From positions 744,001 to 808,000 of the forward strand of contig NZ_CP042435.1 of NCBI RefSeq assembly GCF_007971225.1: a stretch of DNA of 64,000 nucleotides. Reading direction: 5' to 3'. Position 1 is the stretch's first letter; each line of letters starts with the position of its first letter. Below, one piece after another: positions 1 through 7,860 of this stretch. Source of the DNA: Panacibacter ginsenosidivorans (lineage in GTDB: Bacteria; Bacteroidota; Bacteroidia; Chitinophagales; Chitinophagaceae). The notes below the pieces were generated by a model, which saw nothing but the letters and a program-made list of their open reading frames with translations, was not told where the DNA came from and did no database searches. A program made the translations under genes and the position numbers.

Positions 1-594
1 GGCAGAACAGTAAGTGTAATGTTTGGTGACGGAGCAGGCGCTGTAATACTACAGCCATCGGCAAATGAAAATGAAGGCATCCTGAGTGTACATCTGCACA
101 GTGATGGTAACGGTGCAGAAGCGCTGGCACAATTCAGCCCCGGCACACACAGCAATCATTGGATGAAAACACCGGTAGCTGATTATGATGAACAGGATTG
201 GTTTGGCAACCAGTACATCAGCCATAAAATGATAGACAATGCGCAGGTGTTTCCGCAGATGGATGGTAATGCAGTAATGAAACGTGCTATTAATTATTTG
301 CCAGAAGTAATTAATGAAGGTCTTACCGCTAATGGTCTTGGTATTGAGGATATAAATATGCTAGTACTTAATCAGTCTAATGCAAGGATAGCAGAATTTG
401 TGCAGCAAAAACTTGGTTTAACGGATGATGAGATCTATATCAATATTCAACGATATGGCAATACTACGGCAGCGTCAATACCCATTGCCATGTTTGAAGC
501 AGTAAAGGATGGCAAACTAAAAAGGGGCGACCTGCTTTGTCTCGCTTCTTATGGAAGCGGCTATACATGGGCCAGTGCGATCATCAGGTTTTAA
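1..594 (+). CDS. 3-oxoacyl-ACP synthase III (KAS III/FabH-like), 3' part
   Basis: The reading frame is open from base 1, so the gene starts outside the window and only the C-terminal ~197 residues are present. KAS III enzymes condense an acyl-CoA starter with malonyl-ACP in fatty acid or polyketide synthesis. The fragment shows FGDGAGA near its start, and the C-terminal YGNTTAASIP and YGSGYTWAS segments match the KAS III fold; the Asn in the GNT motif is the catalytic Asn. The motif that is normally HQAN reads LNQSNARI, so the usual catalytic His appears to be Asn. The active-site Cys lies outside the window. A hairpin terminator follows. Confidence 0.82.
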   Translation, partial: GRTVSVMFGDGAGAVILQPSANENEGILSVHLHSDGNGAEALAQFSPGTHSNHWMKTPVADYDEQDWFGNQYISHKMIDNAQVFPQMDGNAVMKRAINYLPEVINEGLTANGLGIEDINMLVLNQSNARIAEFVQQKLGLTDDEIYINIQRYGNTTAASIPIAMFEAVKDGKLKRGDLLCLASYGSGYTWASAIIRF

Positions 595-624
595 TGCCTG
601 TAGCTTCTATTACAGCATTAATGT

Positions 625-655
625 AAAAAGCCGATGATTTCTGCATCAGCTTTTT
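625..655. terminator. Bidirectional hairpin terminator between convergent genes
   Basis: AAAAAGC-C-GATG, a 7-nt loop, then CATC-A-GCTTTTT: an almost perfect stem with A and T tracts on the two sides. It sits between the KAS III stop and the convergent gene that ends at 681, and could serve both. Confidence 0.7.
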
Positions 656-680
656 ACTACCCTCATTGTTGTTTAAAGTA

Positions 681-2405
681 TTATTTTTTTACCATATTCT
701 CCGTATAAGTTTTACCATCTTTACCCAACACTTTTATAAAATAAATTCCATTGGGTACTTCAGACACAGCAAGGTCTGTAGTAGCATTCTGCCATTGCTT
801 AATAAGTTTACCGGATTGTGAAAATAACTGCGCAGAAATAATTTCAGTACCCTTCAATGTAAGGTGCATAAAGCTGCTTACAGGATTGGGATTTACAACA
901 AGTAGTTTATTAGCACTGATATTTGCTGAAGCAACCGGTTCTGCATCGCTTGCAAACGCAGTGGTTACTGTAACCGGTGAGCAGTATACCTGCCATGTGC
1001 CATTCCTGTTATCCATCCACGTAGGATAAGCTTTTAAACCATTAGCCGCAACGCCAATATAATCCCCTGCATAACCAAGTGCAAAATTATTATTATCGAT
1101 TGGCGCTGTAATATGAGGCACATCACTCACTTTTAAATTCACCCATTTGATACCATTCTGTGAGCCTGCGAGGTAGGTGTTGGTAGAGTATCCTGTTGCC
1201 TGGTCAAATGCATAATAAGTAACCCAAACTATACCCGTAGCATCGTCAACTGTTATCCATGGAAAAAATGCTTCTCTTGCGTTAGCAATACTTATCACTT
1301 TAGCGGCACTCCACGTAGTACCCTGGTTGTCTGAGAATCTTACTTTAATTACAGAATTTCCTGTAGCATTTTTTTCAGGGTATGTTATATAAATTCTTCC
1401 TTTTCTTATTGTTCTGCTTTTATCTACCGCCATAGAGGGAAAATCATTTACCCTTGTAAAATTATACCTGCTGCTTGTGTTATCAACTCTTATACCTGCA
1501 TACGGAAATATAACACTGGCTGGTGTAAAGGTTACACCTCCATCAACAGATTTTGCAAAACCCATTCCATCTGCTTCGTATGGGGATACAACTGTTGTAT
1601 GATCAGCCCAACATACATACACCTCTCCATTGGGGCCGGTTTGCACATTACAACCCTGTCCAAATCCAACTGCACCACTTCTTAACTGAATTTTTGATGA
1701 AAAGGTTACGCCCTTATCAACGCTTCGGTTAAAAGCAACCGCGCCATTACCCGAATTAAAGTCTGTCCATGTACAATAAAAATTATTTGCAAAAGGGCTT
1801 GATGCAGTATTATCCGAAGTGATCATTTCTTTATCAAAATTTATACTACTGTTTCCTTTTACACCTGCAGACCAGTTTACACCACCATCTGTTGATTTTT
1901 GAAACCAGTAACCAGCGGTACCAAAAGCACCGGCAGCAATCGTTGTAAGAAATGCTGTGCCATCTGCCGAAAATGCAACAGAGGGATCTCCATCAATCTT
2001 ACCGGCCTGTATGTTTTGTAATGCATCAGCACCTGTCCATGTTGCGCCACCATCATGAGAAGAATAATATCCCTGGCTATAACTTAAAGGCCCAAGTAAA
2101 GTATTGGCGCTTGCAAGCAGGTTTAGTGGGTTGGTCTTATTAATGGCAATAATTACTTCTGCCTGCACATTCGAAGAAGGGAATATCCTTACGTCAACAC
2201 CATCGGAAACAGAAGCCGCAGGCGCTGTATTGGCTTTTGTTTTAAGTGTTCCATTAAATGTTGCATTGTAAGCAGGAAGTTTTTGCCATGGTTTTAGCGA
2301 TAGTCTTTTTTGAAGCGATACCGGGCTACTTACCTGTGTGTAAGCATAACTACAAATAAAGACTACCAATAGCAATAACAGTTTTTTGGTGTCAAATTTT
2401 TTCAT
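681..2405 (-). CDS. Secreted Asp-box (BNR/sialidase-like) protein with type IX sorting domain
   Basis: This 574-residue protein has an N-terminal signal peptide (MKKFDTKKLLLLLVVFICSY). At least five Asp-box motifs follow, such as SHDGGATW, STDGGVNW, SVDKGVTF, SVDGGVTF and SDNQGTTW, the signature of a sialidase-type beta-propeller. The last ~75 residues (PNPVSS..., GIYFIKV, ending in KK) form a Por/type IX secretion C-terminal sorting domain, so the protein is expected outside the cell or on its surface. I see no clear catalytic triad that would prove sialidase activity. It could equally be a non-enzymatic propeller. The start is the only Met before the signal peptide. Confidence 0.8.
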   Translation of the reverse strand: MKKFDTKKLLLLLVVFICSYAYTQVSSPVSLQKRLSLKPWQKLPAYNATFNGTLKTKANTAPAASVSDGVDVRIFPSSNVQAEVIIAINKTNPLNLLASANTLLGPLSYSQGYYSSHDGGATWTGADALQNIQAGKIDGDPSVAFSADGTAFLTTIAAGAFGTAGYWFQKSTDGGVNWSAGVKGNSSINFDKEMITSDNTASSPFANNFYCTWTDFNSGNGAVAFNRSVDKGVTFSSKIQLRSGAVGFGQGCNVQTGPNGEVYVCWADHTTVVSPYEADGMGFAKSVDGGVTFTPASVIFPYAGIRVDNTSSRYNFTRVNDFPSMAVDKSRTIRKGRIYITYPEKNATGNSVIKVRFSDNQGTTWSAAKVISIANAREAFFPWITVDDATGIVWVTYYAFDQATGYSTNTYLAGSQNGIKWVNLKVSDVPHITAPIDNNNFALGYAGDYIGVAANGLKAYPTWMDNRNGTWQVYCSPVTVTTAFASDAEPVASANISANKLLVVNPNPVSSFMHLTLKGTEIISAQLFSQSGKLIKQWQNATTDLAVSEVPNGIYFIKVLGKDGKTYTENMVKK

Positions 2406-2552
2406 AAAGATTTTTTTTAATTTAAAAATTAATGCGTAAATGTCTTGAGATAAAAATCCAGGAAGGGTCAGCAGTTGACTGTTAAGATATGTAAATAAAT
2501 TAGTTGGCAGAAAAAATTTTGGAGCCTGGCTGAATTAACTGAAGCGGCTTTG

Positions 2553-2572
2553 GTTGCGTCGCACTCTTGTAC
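2553..2572 (-). repeat. Dispersed 20-bp core repeat, copy 1 (TGCGACGCA form)
   Basis: Reads GTTGCGTCGCACTCTTGTAC on the plus strand. It lies between the starts and ends of two minus-strand genes, with the common left flank GGCTTTG. Confidence 0.85.
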
Positions 2573-2627
2573 ATTTGTTTCATTGTGCGGCAAATATTTA
2601 TTTCCTTTTTTTAGAAGCTACTGATCT

Positions 2628-2930
2628 TTATGACTCCGGCGTTAGAAACGCCTGTTCAAAACTAATTGCAAGCACCTCGAGGAATAGTTGCAGGTCTGTA
2701 TCTGCAGGTAATTTATGCTGCAATACAAAAAAATAATCTGCTAAAAAATTCAGTTCCTCTATAGTATGCACCACGCAAACTGATCTTACTAAAAAAGGGT
2801 TGTGAAAATTCAGTGTGCCGTCGGCACACATTACAACGGTAGGAAACTCTGCCGCAGGTATACTTTCATCTGCAGTATACACATTAAAACTATAATACCT
2901 GTTATTGGTATTAAAATGTAAGATCATCAT
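2628..2930 (-). CDS. Small protein of unknown function
   Basis: A 100-residue protein starting MMILHFNTNN, with no signal peptide or membrane segment. It is predicted soluble and mixed alpha/beta, with a single Cys pair (CADG, SVCVVH) that is not in a recognisable motif. It stands alone, with a dispersed repeat just beyond its 3' end. I do not recognise the family. Support for it being real is its length and compact position between two flanked intergenic regions. Confidence 0.45.
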   Translation of the reverse strand: MMILHFNTNNRYYSFNVYTADESIPAAEFPTVVMCADGTLNFHNPFLVRSVCVVHTIEELNFLADYFFVLQHKLPADTDLQLFLEVLAISFEQAFLTPES

Positions 2931-3172
2931 GTTCTTAAATTGAAGGCTTGGTACAGATTATATATTACAGTGCTGACGTAATGTATAAATATGCCGCAAT
3001 TACGTTATTTTTTTTAATAATTAAAGTAGTATTTCTACTATTTTGATGTCATCATATTACTATTTGTTCAACTGCACTTGCACCACACTCTTTTACTTTC
3101 TTAATTCATAAAACCGGAAAACTGCCTATGGATTTAAACTAAGTTACAAATACTATTCACCTGAATGCTTTG

Positions 3173-3239
3173 CAGGAAAATTATCCATTTCATTGCGCTG
3201 TTTCTCCATTTTTAAAGGCTCTCTGTCGCAGCATTTTTG
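3173..3239 (+). promoter_or_regulatory. Promoter with 21-bp-spaced direct half-sites (operator I, copy a)
   Basis: TTATCCATTT (3181) and TTCTCCATTT (3202) are direct half-sites exactly 21 bp apart. A -7-like element CATTTTTG follows at 3232-3239. The whole block aligns without gaps to 3892-3959, in front of the next transcription unit. The layout is typical of AraC-family activator sites; the nearby regulator at 6522 is the natural candidate. Confidence 0.65.
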
Positions 3240-3275
3240 CAATGTCAATAATGACAAATAGAAAAAACATAAGTA

Positions 3276-3833
3276 ATGAAAAAATTCACAGTACCGACAA
3301 AAGAACAAGTGACACCTGATAACCAGGTTATTTTTGACAATTTCAACAAAGCGTTGGGTTTTGTTCCAAACCTTTATGCAACCATCGCCTACTCAAATAA
3401 TGGATTAGGCAGGTATCTTACTTTTCAAAATGCAAAAACCACATTAAGCAACAAAGAAAAGGAAGCAGTAAATCTTATTGTTAGCCAGGTTAATGGTTGC
3501 GTGTATTGCCAGAGTGCACACACGGTAATTGGTAAGATGAATGGCTTTACAGATGAACAAATAGTTGACATACGGAATGGTAATGCGGCAAACCCTAAAC
3601 TGAATGCATTGGTTAAATTGGCTGCAGATATTACAAAGAACCGCGGCAGGGCTGAAACTATGTTAGTAGATGAATTCTTTGCACAAGGTTATACGAATGA
3701 AAATTTGGTTGACCTGATTCTGCAAATAAGTGATAAGACAGCCATGAATTATTTACATAATCTTACTCAAATACCTGTTGATTTTCCTTTGGCACCTTCA
3801 TTAGAAACAGAGGCTACTCTCAATCTTAATTAG
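3276..3833 (+). CDS. AhpD-like carboxymuconolactone decarboxylase-family protein
   Basis: A 185-residue soluble protein of the AhpD/CMD fold. The redox motif is visible as C75-V-Y-C78 with H82 (GCVYCQSAH), the CxxC...H arrangement of AhpD-type peroxidase partners. Proteins of this type reduce peroxides or act as disulfide relays; the substrate here is unknown. It is a single-gene unit ending in a strong terminator (3851-3887). Its promoter matches that of the following operon, so the two are probably switched on together. The function as an oxidative- or electrophile-stress protein is inferred. Confidence 0.82.
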   Translation: MKKFTVPTKEQVTPDNQVIFDNFNKALGFVPNLYATIAYSNNGLGRYLTFQNAKTTLSNKEKEAVNLIVSQVNGCVYCQSAHTVIGKMNGFTDEQIVDIRNGNAANPKLNALVKLAADITKNRGRAETMLVDEFFAQGYTNENLVDLILQISDKTAMNYLHNLTQIPVDFPLAPSLETEATLNLN

Positions 3834-3850
3834 TGTATTAGTAATGCTCA

Positions 3851-3887
3851 AGTAAAGCCGGGTAATAATACCTGGCTTTACTTTTTT
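3851..3887 (+). terminator. Intrinsic terminator after the AhpD-like gene
   Basis: AGTAAAGCC...GGCTTTACT stem, extended by GGTA/TACC, followed by a run of T. It separates the AhpD-like gene from the next promoter. Confidence 0.8.
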
Positions 3888-3891
3888 ATGC

Positions 3892-3959
3892 CAGGGAAAA
3901 TTATCCATCCCTTTGCGTTGTTCCTCCATTTGCGGCTTATTGTTTTAGCTGCAACTTTG
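3892..3959 (+). promoter_or_regulatory. Promoter with 21-bp-spaced direct half-sites (operator I, copy b)
   Basis: TTATCCATCC (3901) and TCCTCCATTT (3922) are 21 bp apart. TTG is at 3931-3933 and the -7-like CAACTTTG at 3952-3959, giving the 18-19 bp spacing of Bacteroidota promoters. It aligns base for base with 3173-3239 (offset 720). It drives the operon from 3979. Confidence 0.65.
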
Positions 3960-3978
3960 TGGAACAAAATTAAATATC

Positions 3979-4392
3979 ATGGAACGACGTCATCCCCTTC
4001 CGCCTTTTACGATGGAAACCGCTTTACAAAAAGTGCAAATGGCAGAAGATGCATGGAACACTAAAGACCCGGAGAAAGTTTGCCTTGCTTATACAGCAGA
4101 TACTGAGTGGAGAAACAGAACAGAATTTATCAACGGAAGAGAGGCTGTAAAAGAGTTCTTAAAAAGGAAATGGGAAAAAGAACTGAATTACAAGCTCAGG
4201 AAAGAATTATGGGGCTTTAGAGAAAACAGGATGGCTGTGAGATTTGAATATGAATTTCACCATGCAGACGGGCAATGGTTTCGTGCATACGGAAATGAGC
4301 TTTGGGAGTTTGATGAGAATGGTTTGATGAGAAAAAGATATGCCAGTATTAACGACCTGCCGATTGAAGAAAAAGACAGAAAATTTAAATAA
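3979..4392 (+). CDS. NTF2-like protein (DUF1348 type)
   Basis: A 137-residue protein of the SnoaL/NTF2-like fold, resembling the DUF1348 family: [13 protein letters not shown] near the start, [16 protein letters not shown], and the conserved C-terminal stretch [20 protein letters not shown]. No catalytic role is established for the family. It is the first gene of an operon with 4400, 4639, 5256 and 6522 under the operator-I promoter. The start ATG at 3979 lies 20 bp after the -7 element, so the leader is short. A frame could also start at a downstream Met (residue 12), but the upstream one fits the family length. Confidence 0.75.
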   Translation: MERRHPLPPFTMETALQKVQMAEDAWNTKDPEKVCLAYTADTEWRNRTEFINGREAVKEFLKRKWEKELNYKLRKELWGFRENRMAVRFEYEFHHADGQWFRAYGNELWEFDENGLMRKRYASINDLPIEEKDRKFK

Positions 4393-4399
4393 AAATTTT

Positions 4400-4600
4400 A
4401 TGAAACCAGATTTGCAACAAACAGAAAATAAACCTGCAGCTGAACCGGTTATTATTGCAGACGAATGTGGCGATACGATGTGGGATGCAGTATTGCAACA
4501 GGAAGTAAAAGTATGTGATGTAAAAACGATCCCTAAAAATACCGCATCGTTGTTGAAAAGTATTGATGCAGCACAAGTGAGTGACACAACGAAAGCCTAA
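4400..4600 (+). CDS. Small acidic protein whose C-terminus is encoded by the dispersed repeat
   Basis: A 66-residue protein starting MKPDLQQTEN, 7 bp after the preceding stop codon. Its sequence is acidic, with two Cys (ADECGD, VKVCDVK). The last residues, AAQVSDTTKA, are translated from a copy of the dispersed repeat (4571-4590), and the stop TAA lies in the flank of that repeat. I do not recognise the family. Its tight position in the operon makes translation plausible. The present C-terminus may be the product of a repeat insertion. Confidence 0.5.
   Translation: MKPDLQQTENKPAAEPVIIADECGDTMWDAVLQQEVKVCDVKTIPKNTASLLKSIDAAQVSDTTKA
4571..4590 (+). repeat. Dispersed core repeat, copy 2 (GTGACAC form), inside a CDS
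   Basis: GCACAAGTGAGTGACACAAC followed by GAAAGC. It is the only full copy overlapping a likely gene; it encodes the end of the small protein at 4400. Confidence 0.85.
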
Positions 4601-4638
4601 TAGATAATCTACACTTCAGCCTATAAAAATAAATCACC

Positions 4639-5259
4639 ATGGCAAAAAACTTTGGAACAATAGCGTTTACCGATTCCGTAAAAGCAATGCAGGAAAAACT
4701 TGGCAGCAGGGCAAGTTATGCAAGAATGGAAAGAGAAAAATACGTTGACGGGTTAACGAAAATCGAAATTGATTTTATTGTACAACGCGACAGTTTTTAC
4801 ATGGCGAGTATTGGTGAAAACAATTTTCCTTACATACAGCATCGTGGCGGCCCAAAAGGTTTTATAAAAGTACTTGATGAAAATCGAATTGGCTTTATAG
4901 ATTTCAGGGGAAACATGCAATATATTTCTGTTGGAAATATAGCAACCAACAAAAATGTTGCATTGATCATGGTAGATTATCCTTCTAAAACCAGGTTGAA
5001 AATTCTTGCAAAGGCTGAAGTGGTAGAATTAAAAGATGATCCTTCATTATACGATGCGCTTGATCTTACGGAATATAAATTTAAACCAGAACGGATGATC
5101 GTTTTGCATATAGAAGCATACGACTGGAACTGTCAGCAACATATTACACCCCGCTATACTGTTGAGGATATTGAGGAAGCATTTATGGTGCAAAGAAACT
5201 ATATTACAAAGCTGGAAGCAGAAGTGGCAGCGCTGAAACTTAAATTGAAAGGGTTATGA
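4639..5259 (+). CDS. Pyridoxamine 5'-phosphate oxidase-fold FMN-binding protein
   Basis: A 206-residue protein of the split-barrel flavin-binding family. Recognisable parts are FIVQRDSFYMASIGENNFPYIQHRGG (in two segments), IGFIDFRGN and ALIMVDYPSKTRLKILAKA. It ends in a short coiled-coil helix (KLEAEVAALKLKLKGL). Family members are flavin reductases or oxidases acting on small cytosolic molecules; the substrate cannot be read here. Its stop overlaps the next ATG (ATGA), so it is translationally coupled to the KAS II gene. Confidence 0.8.
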   Translation: MAKNFGTIAFTDSVKAMQEKLGSRASYARMEREKYVDGLTKIEIDFIVQRDSFYMASIGENNFPYIQHRGGPKGFIKVLDENRIGFIDFRGNMQYISVGNIATNKNVALIMVDYPSKTRLKILAKAEVVELKDDPSLYDALDLTEYKFKPERMIVLHIEAYDWNCQQHITPRYTVEDIEEAFMVQRNYITKLEAEVAALKLKLKGL

Positions 5260-6512
5260 CAAAAGACTTAAAAAGGGTGGTGATAACCGGCCTGGGTGCT
5301 ATTACTCCATTGGGAAATTCAGTTGATGAATTCTGGATGAATGTCGTATCCGGAAAAAGTGGTGTGGGCATGATCACAAAATTCGATACAACAAATTTTA
5401 AAACAAAATTTGCAGCTGAAGTAAAAGGATTTAATGCCGGTGATTATTTCGAAAAAAATGAAGCTCGCAAGTATGATCTTTTTACACAATATGCTGTAGC
5501 TGCAGCAGATGAAGCAATAAAAAACGCAAACCTTGATTTTAATAAACTGAATAAAAATAAAATTGGTGTTATCTGGGGCTCCGGTAATGGTGGTATTCAA
5601 ACGTTCCAGGACCAGTTGGAAGAGTTTTTTAGAGTCAATAAACATCCACGGTTCAATCCATATTTTATTCCAAAGATCATTGCAGATATTCCGTCGGGCG
5701 TTATCTCTATCCGGTATGGATTAAGGGGATTAAATTTTTCTACCATCTCCGCCTGTGCTTCATCCAACACTGCCATCATTGATGCATTTAATTATATACG
5801 GCTAGGTAAAGCAGATATAGTTATAGCCGGCGGTTCAGAAGCGCCGATCAATGAAAGTGGGGTTGGTGGTTTTAGTGCATCCAAAGCTTTATCAACATAT
5901 AATGAAGACCCACAAATTGCGTCAAGGCCCTTTGATGTAAAGAGAGATGGCTTTGTTGTAGGAGAAGGTGCCGGAGCAATGGTTGTTGAAAGCCTAGAAA
6001 GTGCATTGGCACGTGGTGCAAATATATTGGCGGAAGTTGCGGGCGGCGGCATGGCTGCTGATGCATACCATTTAACAGGTACACATCCGGACGGTGAGGG
6101 TGCGTATCTCGGCATGCTGGATGCATTGGAAGATGCAGCAATTGAAGCAACAAAAATTGATTACATCAATGCACACGCAACTTCAACAATGATTGGCGAT
6201 GAAAGCGAACTAAAAGCCATTGCAAGAGTGTTTGGAGAGCATACTAATATCAATGTGAGTGCTACAAAATCAATGACGGGTCATTTGCTTGGTGCAGCCG
6301 GTGCTATTGAAGCGATCATTACTACAAAAGCAATTCAAAACAATATCGTTCCACCAACCATTAATACGAACGAAGTGGAGCCGGAATGGAAAGGCAAATT
6401 TAATTTTACTTTGAGCAAAGCACAGGCCAAAGAAATAAATTATGCCATGAGCAATACTTTTGGTTTTGGCGGGCATATTGCCACAACAATTTTTAAAAAA
6501 TATAAAGTGTAA
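5256..6512 (+). CDS. Beta-ketoacyl-ACP synthase II (FabF-like)
   Basis: A 418-residue KAS I/II-type condensing enzyme of normal length. The catalytic Cys is in ISACASSN (~residue 165), and the two His are in NAHATSTMIGD (~307) and KSMTGHLLGAAGA (~343); the Gly-rich GFGGH end is present. It elongates acyl-ACP chains with malonyl-ACP. Its place in a small regulated operon with an FMN protein and an AraC regulator, and not in a fab/acpP cluster, suggests a specialised acyl product or a secondary metabolite. That role is inferred. Confidence 0.88.
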   Translation: MTKDLKRVVITGLGAITPLGNSVDEFWMNVVSGKSGVGMITKFDTTNFKTKFAAEVKGFNAGDYFEKNEARKYDLFTQYAVAAADEAIKNANLDFNKLNKNKIGVIWGSGNGGIQTFQDQLEEFFRVNKHPRFNPYFIPKIIADIPSGVISIRYGLRGLNFSTISACASSNTAIIDAFNYIRLGKADIVIAGGSEAPINESGVGGFSASKALSTYNEDPQIASRPFDVKRDGFVVGEGAGAMVVESLESALARGANILAEVAGGGMAADAYHLTGTHPDGEGAYLGMLDALEDAAIEATKIDYINAHATSTMIGDESELKAIARVFGEHTNINVSATKSMTGHLLGAAGAIEAIITTKAIQNNIVPPTINTNEVEPEWKGKFNFTLSKAQAKEINYAMSNTFGFGGHIATTIFKKYKV

Positions 6513-6521
6513 ATTCATCCC

Positions 6522-7403
6522 ATGCTTAACCAGTCAACATTTACTTTGGTAAATCCTCAGAATGGTAACCTGGCTTTTAAATACCTGGAATTTGAAGACA
6601 ATAGTTTTTTTGATCATATACAACGCAATAATTATTTTTCGCTTATCTGGGTTACATCCGGCAATGGAAAATTAAAAGCAGATTTTGCTGATTATGATTT
6701 TGATGCCGATAGCCTGTTTGCTTTTTCACCTTACCAGCCATATATGTTTGCAACAGGTAATCCAATAAAAGGCATTGCCATTTATTTTCATCCTGAGTTT
6801 TTCTGCATTTACAAACACCATAAAGAAGTATCTGCTAACGGTATTCTGTACAACAACATTTACCAACCACCTTTTGTAACTGTGGATGAAAGTTCAACAG
6901 CAACTTTTAAAATGCTTTGCGATCAAATTAAAACAGAAATGCAAAATCCTGCTTTGGCGCAATACGAGTTATTAATTTCCTATCTCAAAATATTTTTAAT
7001 AACAGCAGCCCGTTTAAAAACGCAACAACAACCTGCAGCCGCAGCTTCGGCAAAAGATGACAAGCAACCATTTATTCTGCAGAAGCTAAAAGATGCAATT
7101 GAAGCAAATTTTAAAACCAAACATTCTCCCGCCGAATATGCAGAGCTGCTGTATATTTCGCCAAAAGCATTGGCAAAAGTCACCAAATCATATTTTAATA
7201 AAACGCTTAGCAGCCTTATCAATGAACGCATCATCATAGAAGCAAAACGGGAACTTTACCTTACCAATAAAACAGTAAAAGAAATTGCATGGGAACTTGG
7301 CTATGAAGATGAATATTATTTCAGTCGCTTCTTTAAAGTAAATGCAGATGTTTCTCCGCAATTATACAGGGAGACTGTGGGCTTTGCCAGATCAATGGCC
7401 TAG
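6522..7403 (+). CDS. AraC-family transcriptional regulator (I)
   Basis: A 293-residue protein with an N-terminal cupin-like sensing domain (residues ~20-160) and a C-terminal double helix-turn-helix: SPAEYAELLYISPKALAKV, then VKEIAWELGYEDEYYFSRFFK. It begins 9 bp after the KAS II stop and is the last gene of the 3979 operon. The two operator-I promoters just upstream (3173, 3892) carry direct half-sites 21 bp apart, as expected for an AraC-type dimer. Activation of its own operon would give positive feedback. The ligand is unknown. Confidence 0.85.
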   Translation: MLNQSTFTLVNPQNGNLAFKYLEFEDNSFFDHIQRNNYFSLIWVTSGNGKLKADFADYDFDADSLFAFSPYQPYMFATGNPIKGIAIYFHPEFFCIYKHHKEVSANGILYNNIYQPPFVTVDESSTATFKMLCDQIKTEMQNPALAQYELLISYLKIFLITAARLKTQQQPAAAASAKDDKQPFILQKLKDAIEANFKTKHSPAEYAELLYISPKALAKVTKSYFNKTLSSLINERIIIEAKRELYLTNKTVKEIAWELGYEDEYYFSRFFKVNADVSPQLYRETVGFARSMA

Positions 7404-7523
7404 TAATTGAAAATAAAAAGGTACTTCTTTCAGCATAACCTCTTTGCTGGTGCTGTTTTTTATACGGCATACCATAAATAATTAAAATTTTTGAACCGGG
7501 CTTTACAACTTTGCGAAGCTTTC

Positions 7524-7543
7524 GTTGCGTCGCACTCTTGTGC
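7524..7543 (-). repeat. Dispersed core repeat, copy 3 (TGCGACGCA form)
   Basis: GTTGCGTCGCACTCTTGTGC, preceded by AAGCTTTC. Left member of an inverted pair. Confidence 0.85.
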
Positions 7544-7608
7544 ATTATAGCTTTATGCAACAATGCACTTTAATTTCCGAAATCTGATTGCTGTATTAAC
7601 AAAAGGAC

Positions 7609-7628
7609 GTACAAGTGTGCGACGCAAG
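7609..7628 (+). repeat. Dispersed core repeat, copy 4 (TGCGACGCA form)
   Basis: GTACAAGTGTGCGACGCAAG, followed by GAACGATGCCA. Right member of the inverted pair. Confidence 0.85.
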
Positions 7629-7860
7629 GAACGATGCCACTGCGTACCAATGCCGGTAATCAAAAAGGCTCTCACAATTTTGGCACGGTTTATAATGTTT
7701 TAAAATTGTGTAGTGCAAACATAAAAATATTATCTTTATTTAGCACCGTTTATTGCTGATCTGTTTATACCCCTCTGTAATTTATTGTTAACAAAAAGAA
7801 GCATTTTATAGAATTGATGCTATGCAAATATTAAGGTAAAATAAAAACGTGCATTTTTCT

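Larger units (their letters stand above)
7404..7860. other. Intergenic region holding an inverted pair of dispersed repeats
   Basis: About 457 bp without a convincing gene. It contains two repeat cores facing each other (7524-7543 and 7609-7628), able to pair as a long stem with a ~65-nt loop. Downstream of them only AT-rich leader sequence of the 7861 gene is seen, with a possible TATCTTTA -7 element near 7731. Confidence 0.6.

Noticed and set aside
4207-4587. Minus-strand frame of 126 codons opposite the NTF2-like and small genes
   Set aside because: It is antisense to two well-supported genes of the operon and shows no recognisable domain.
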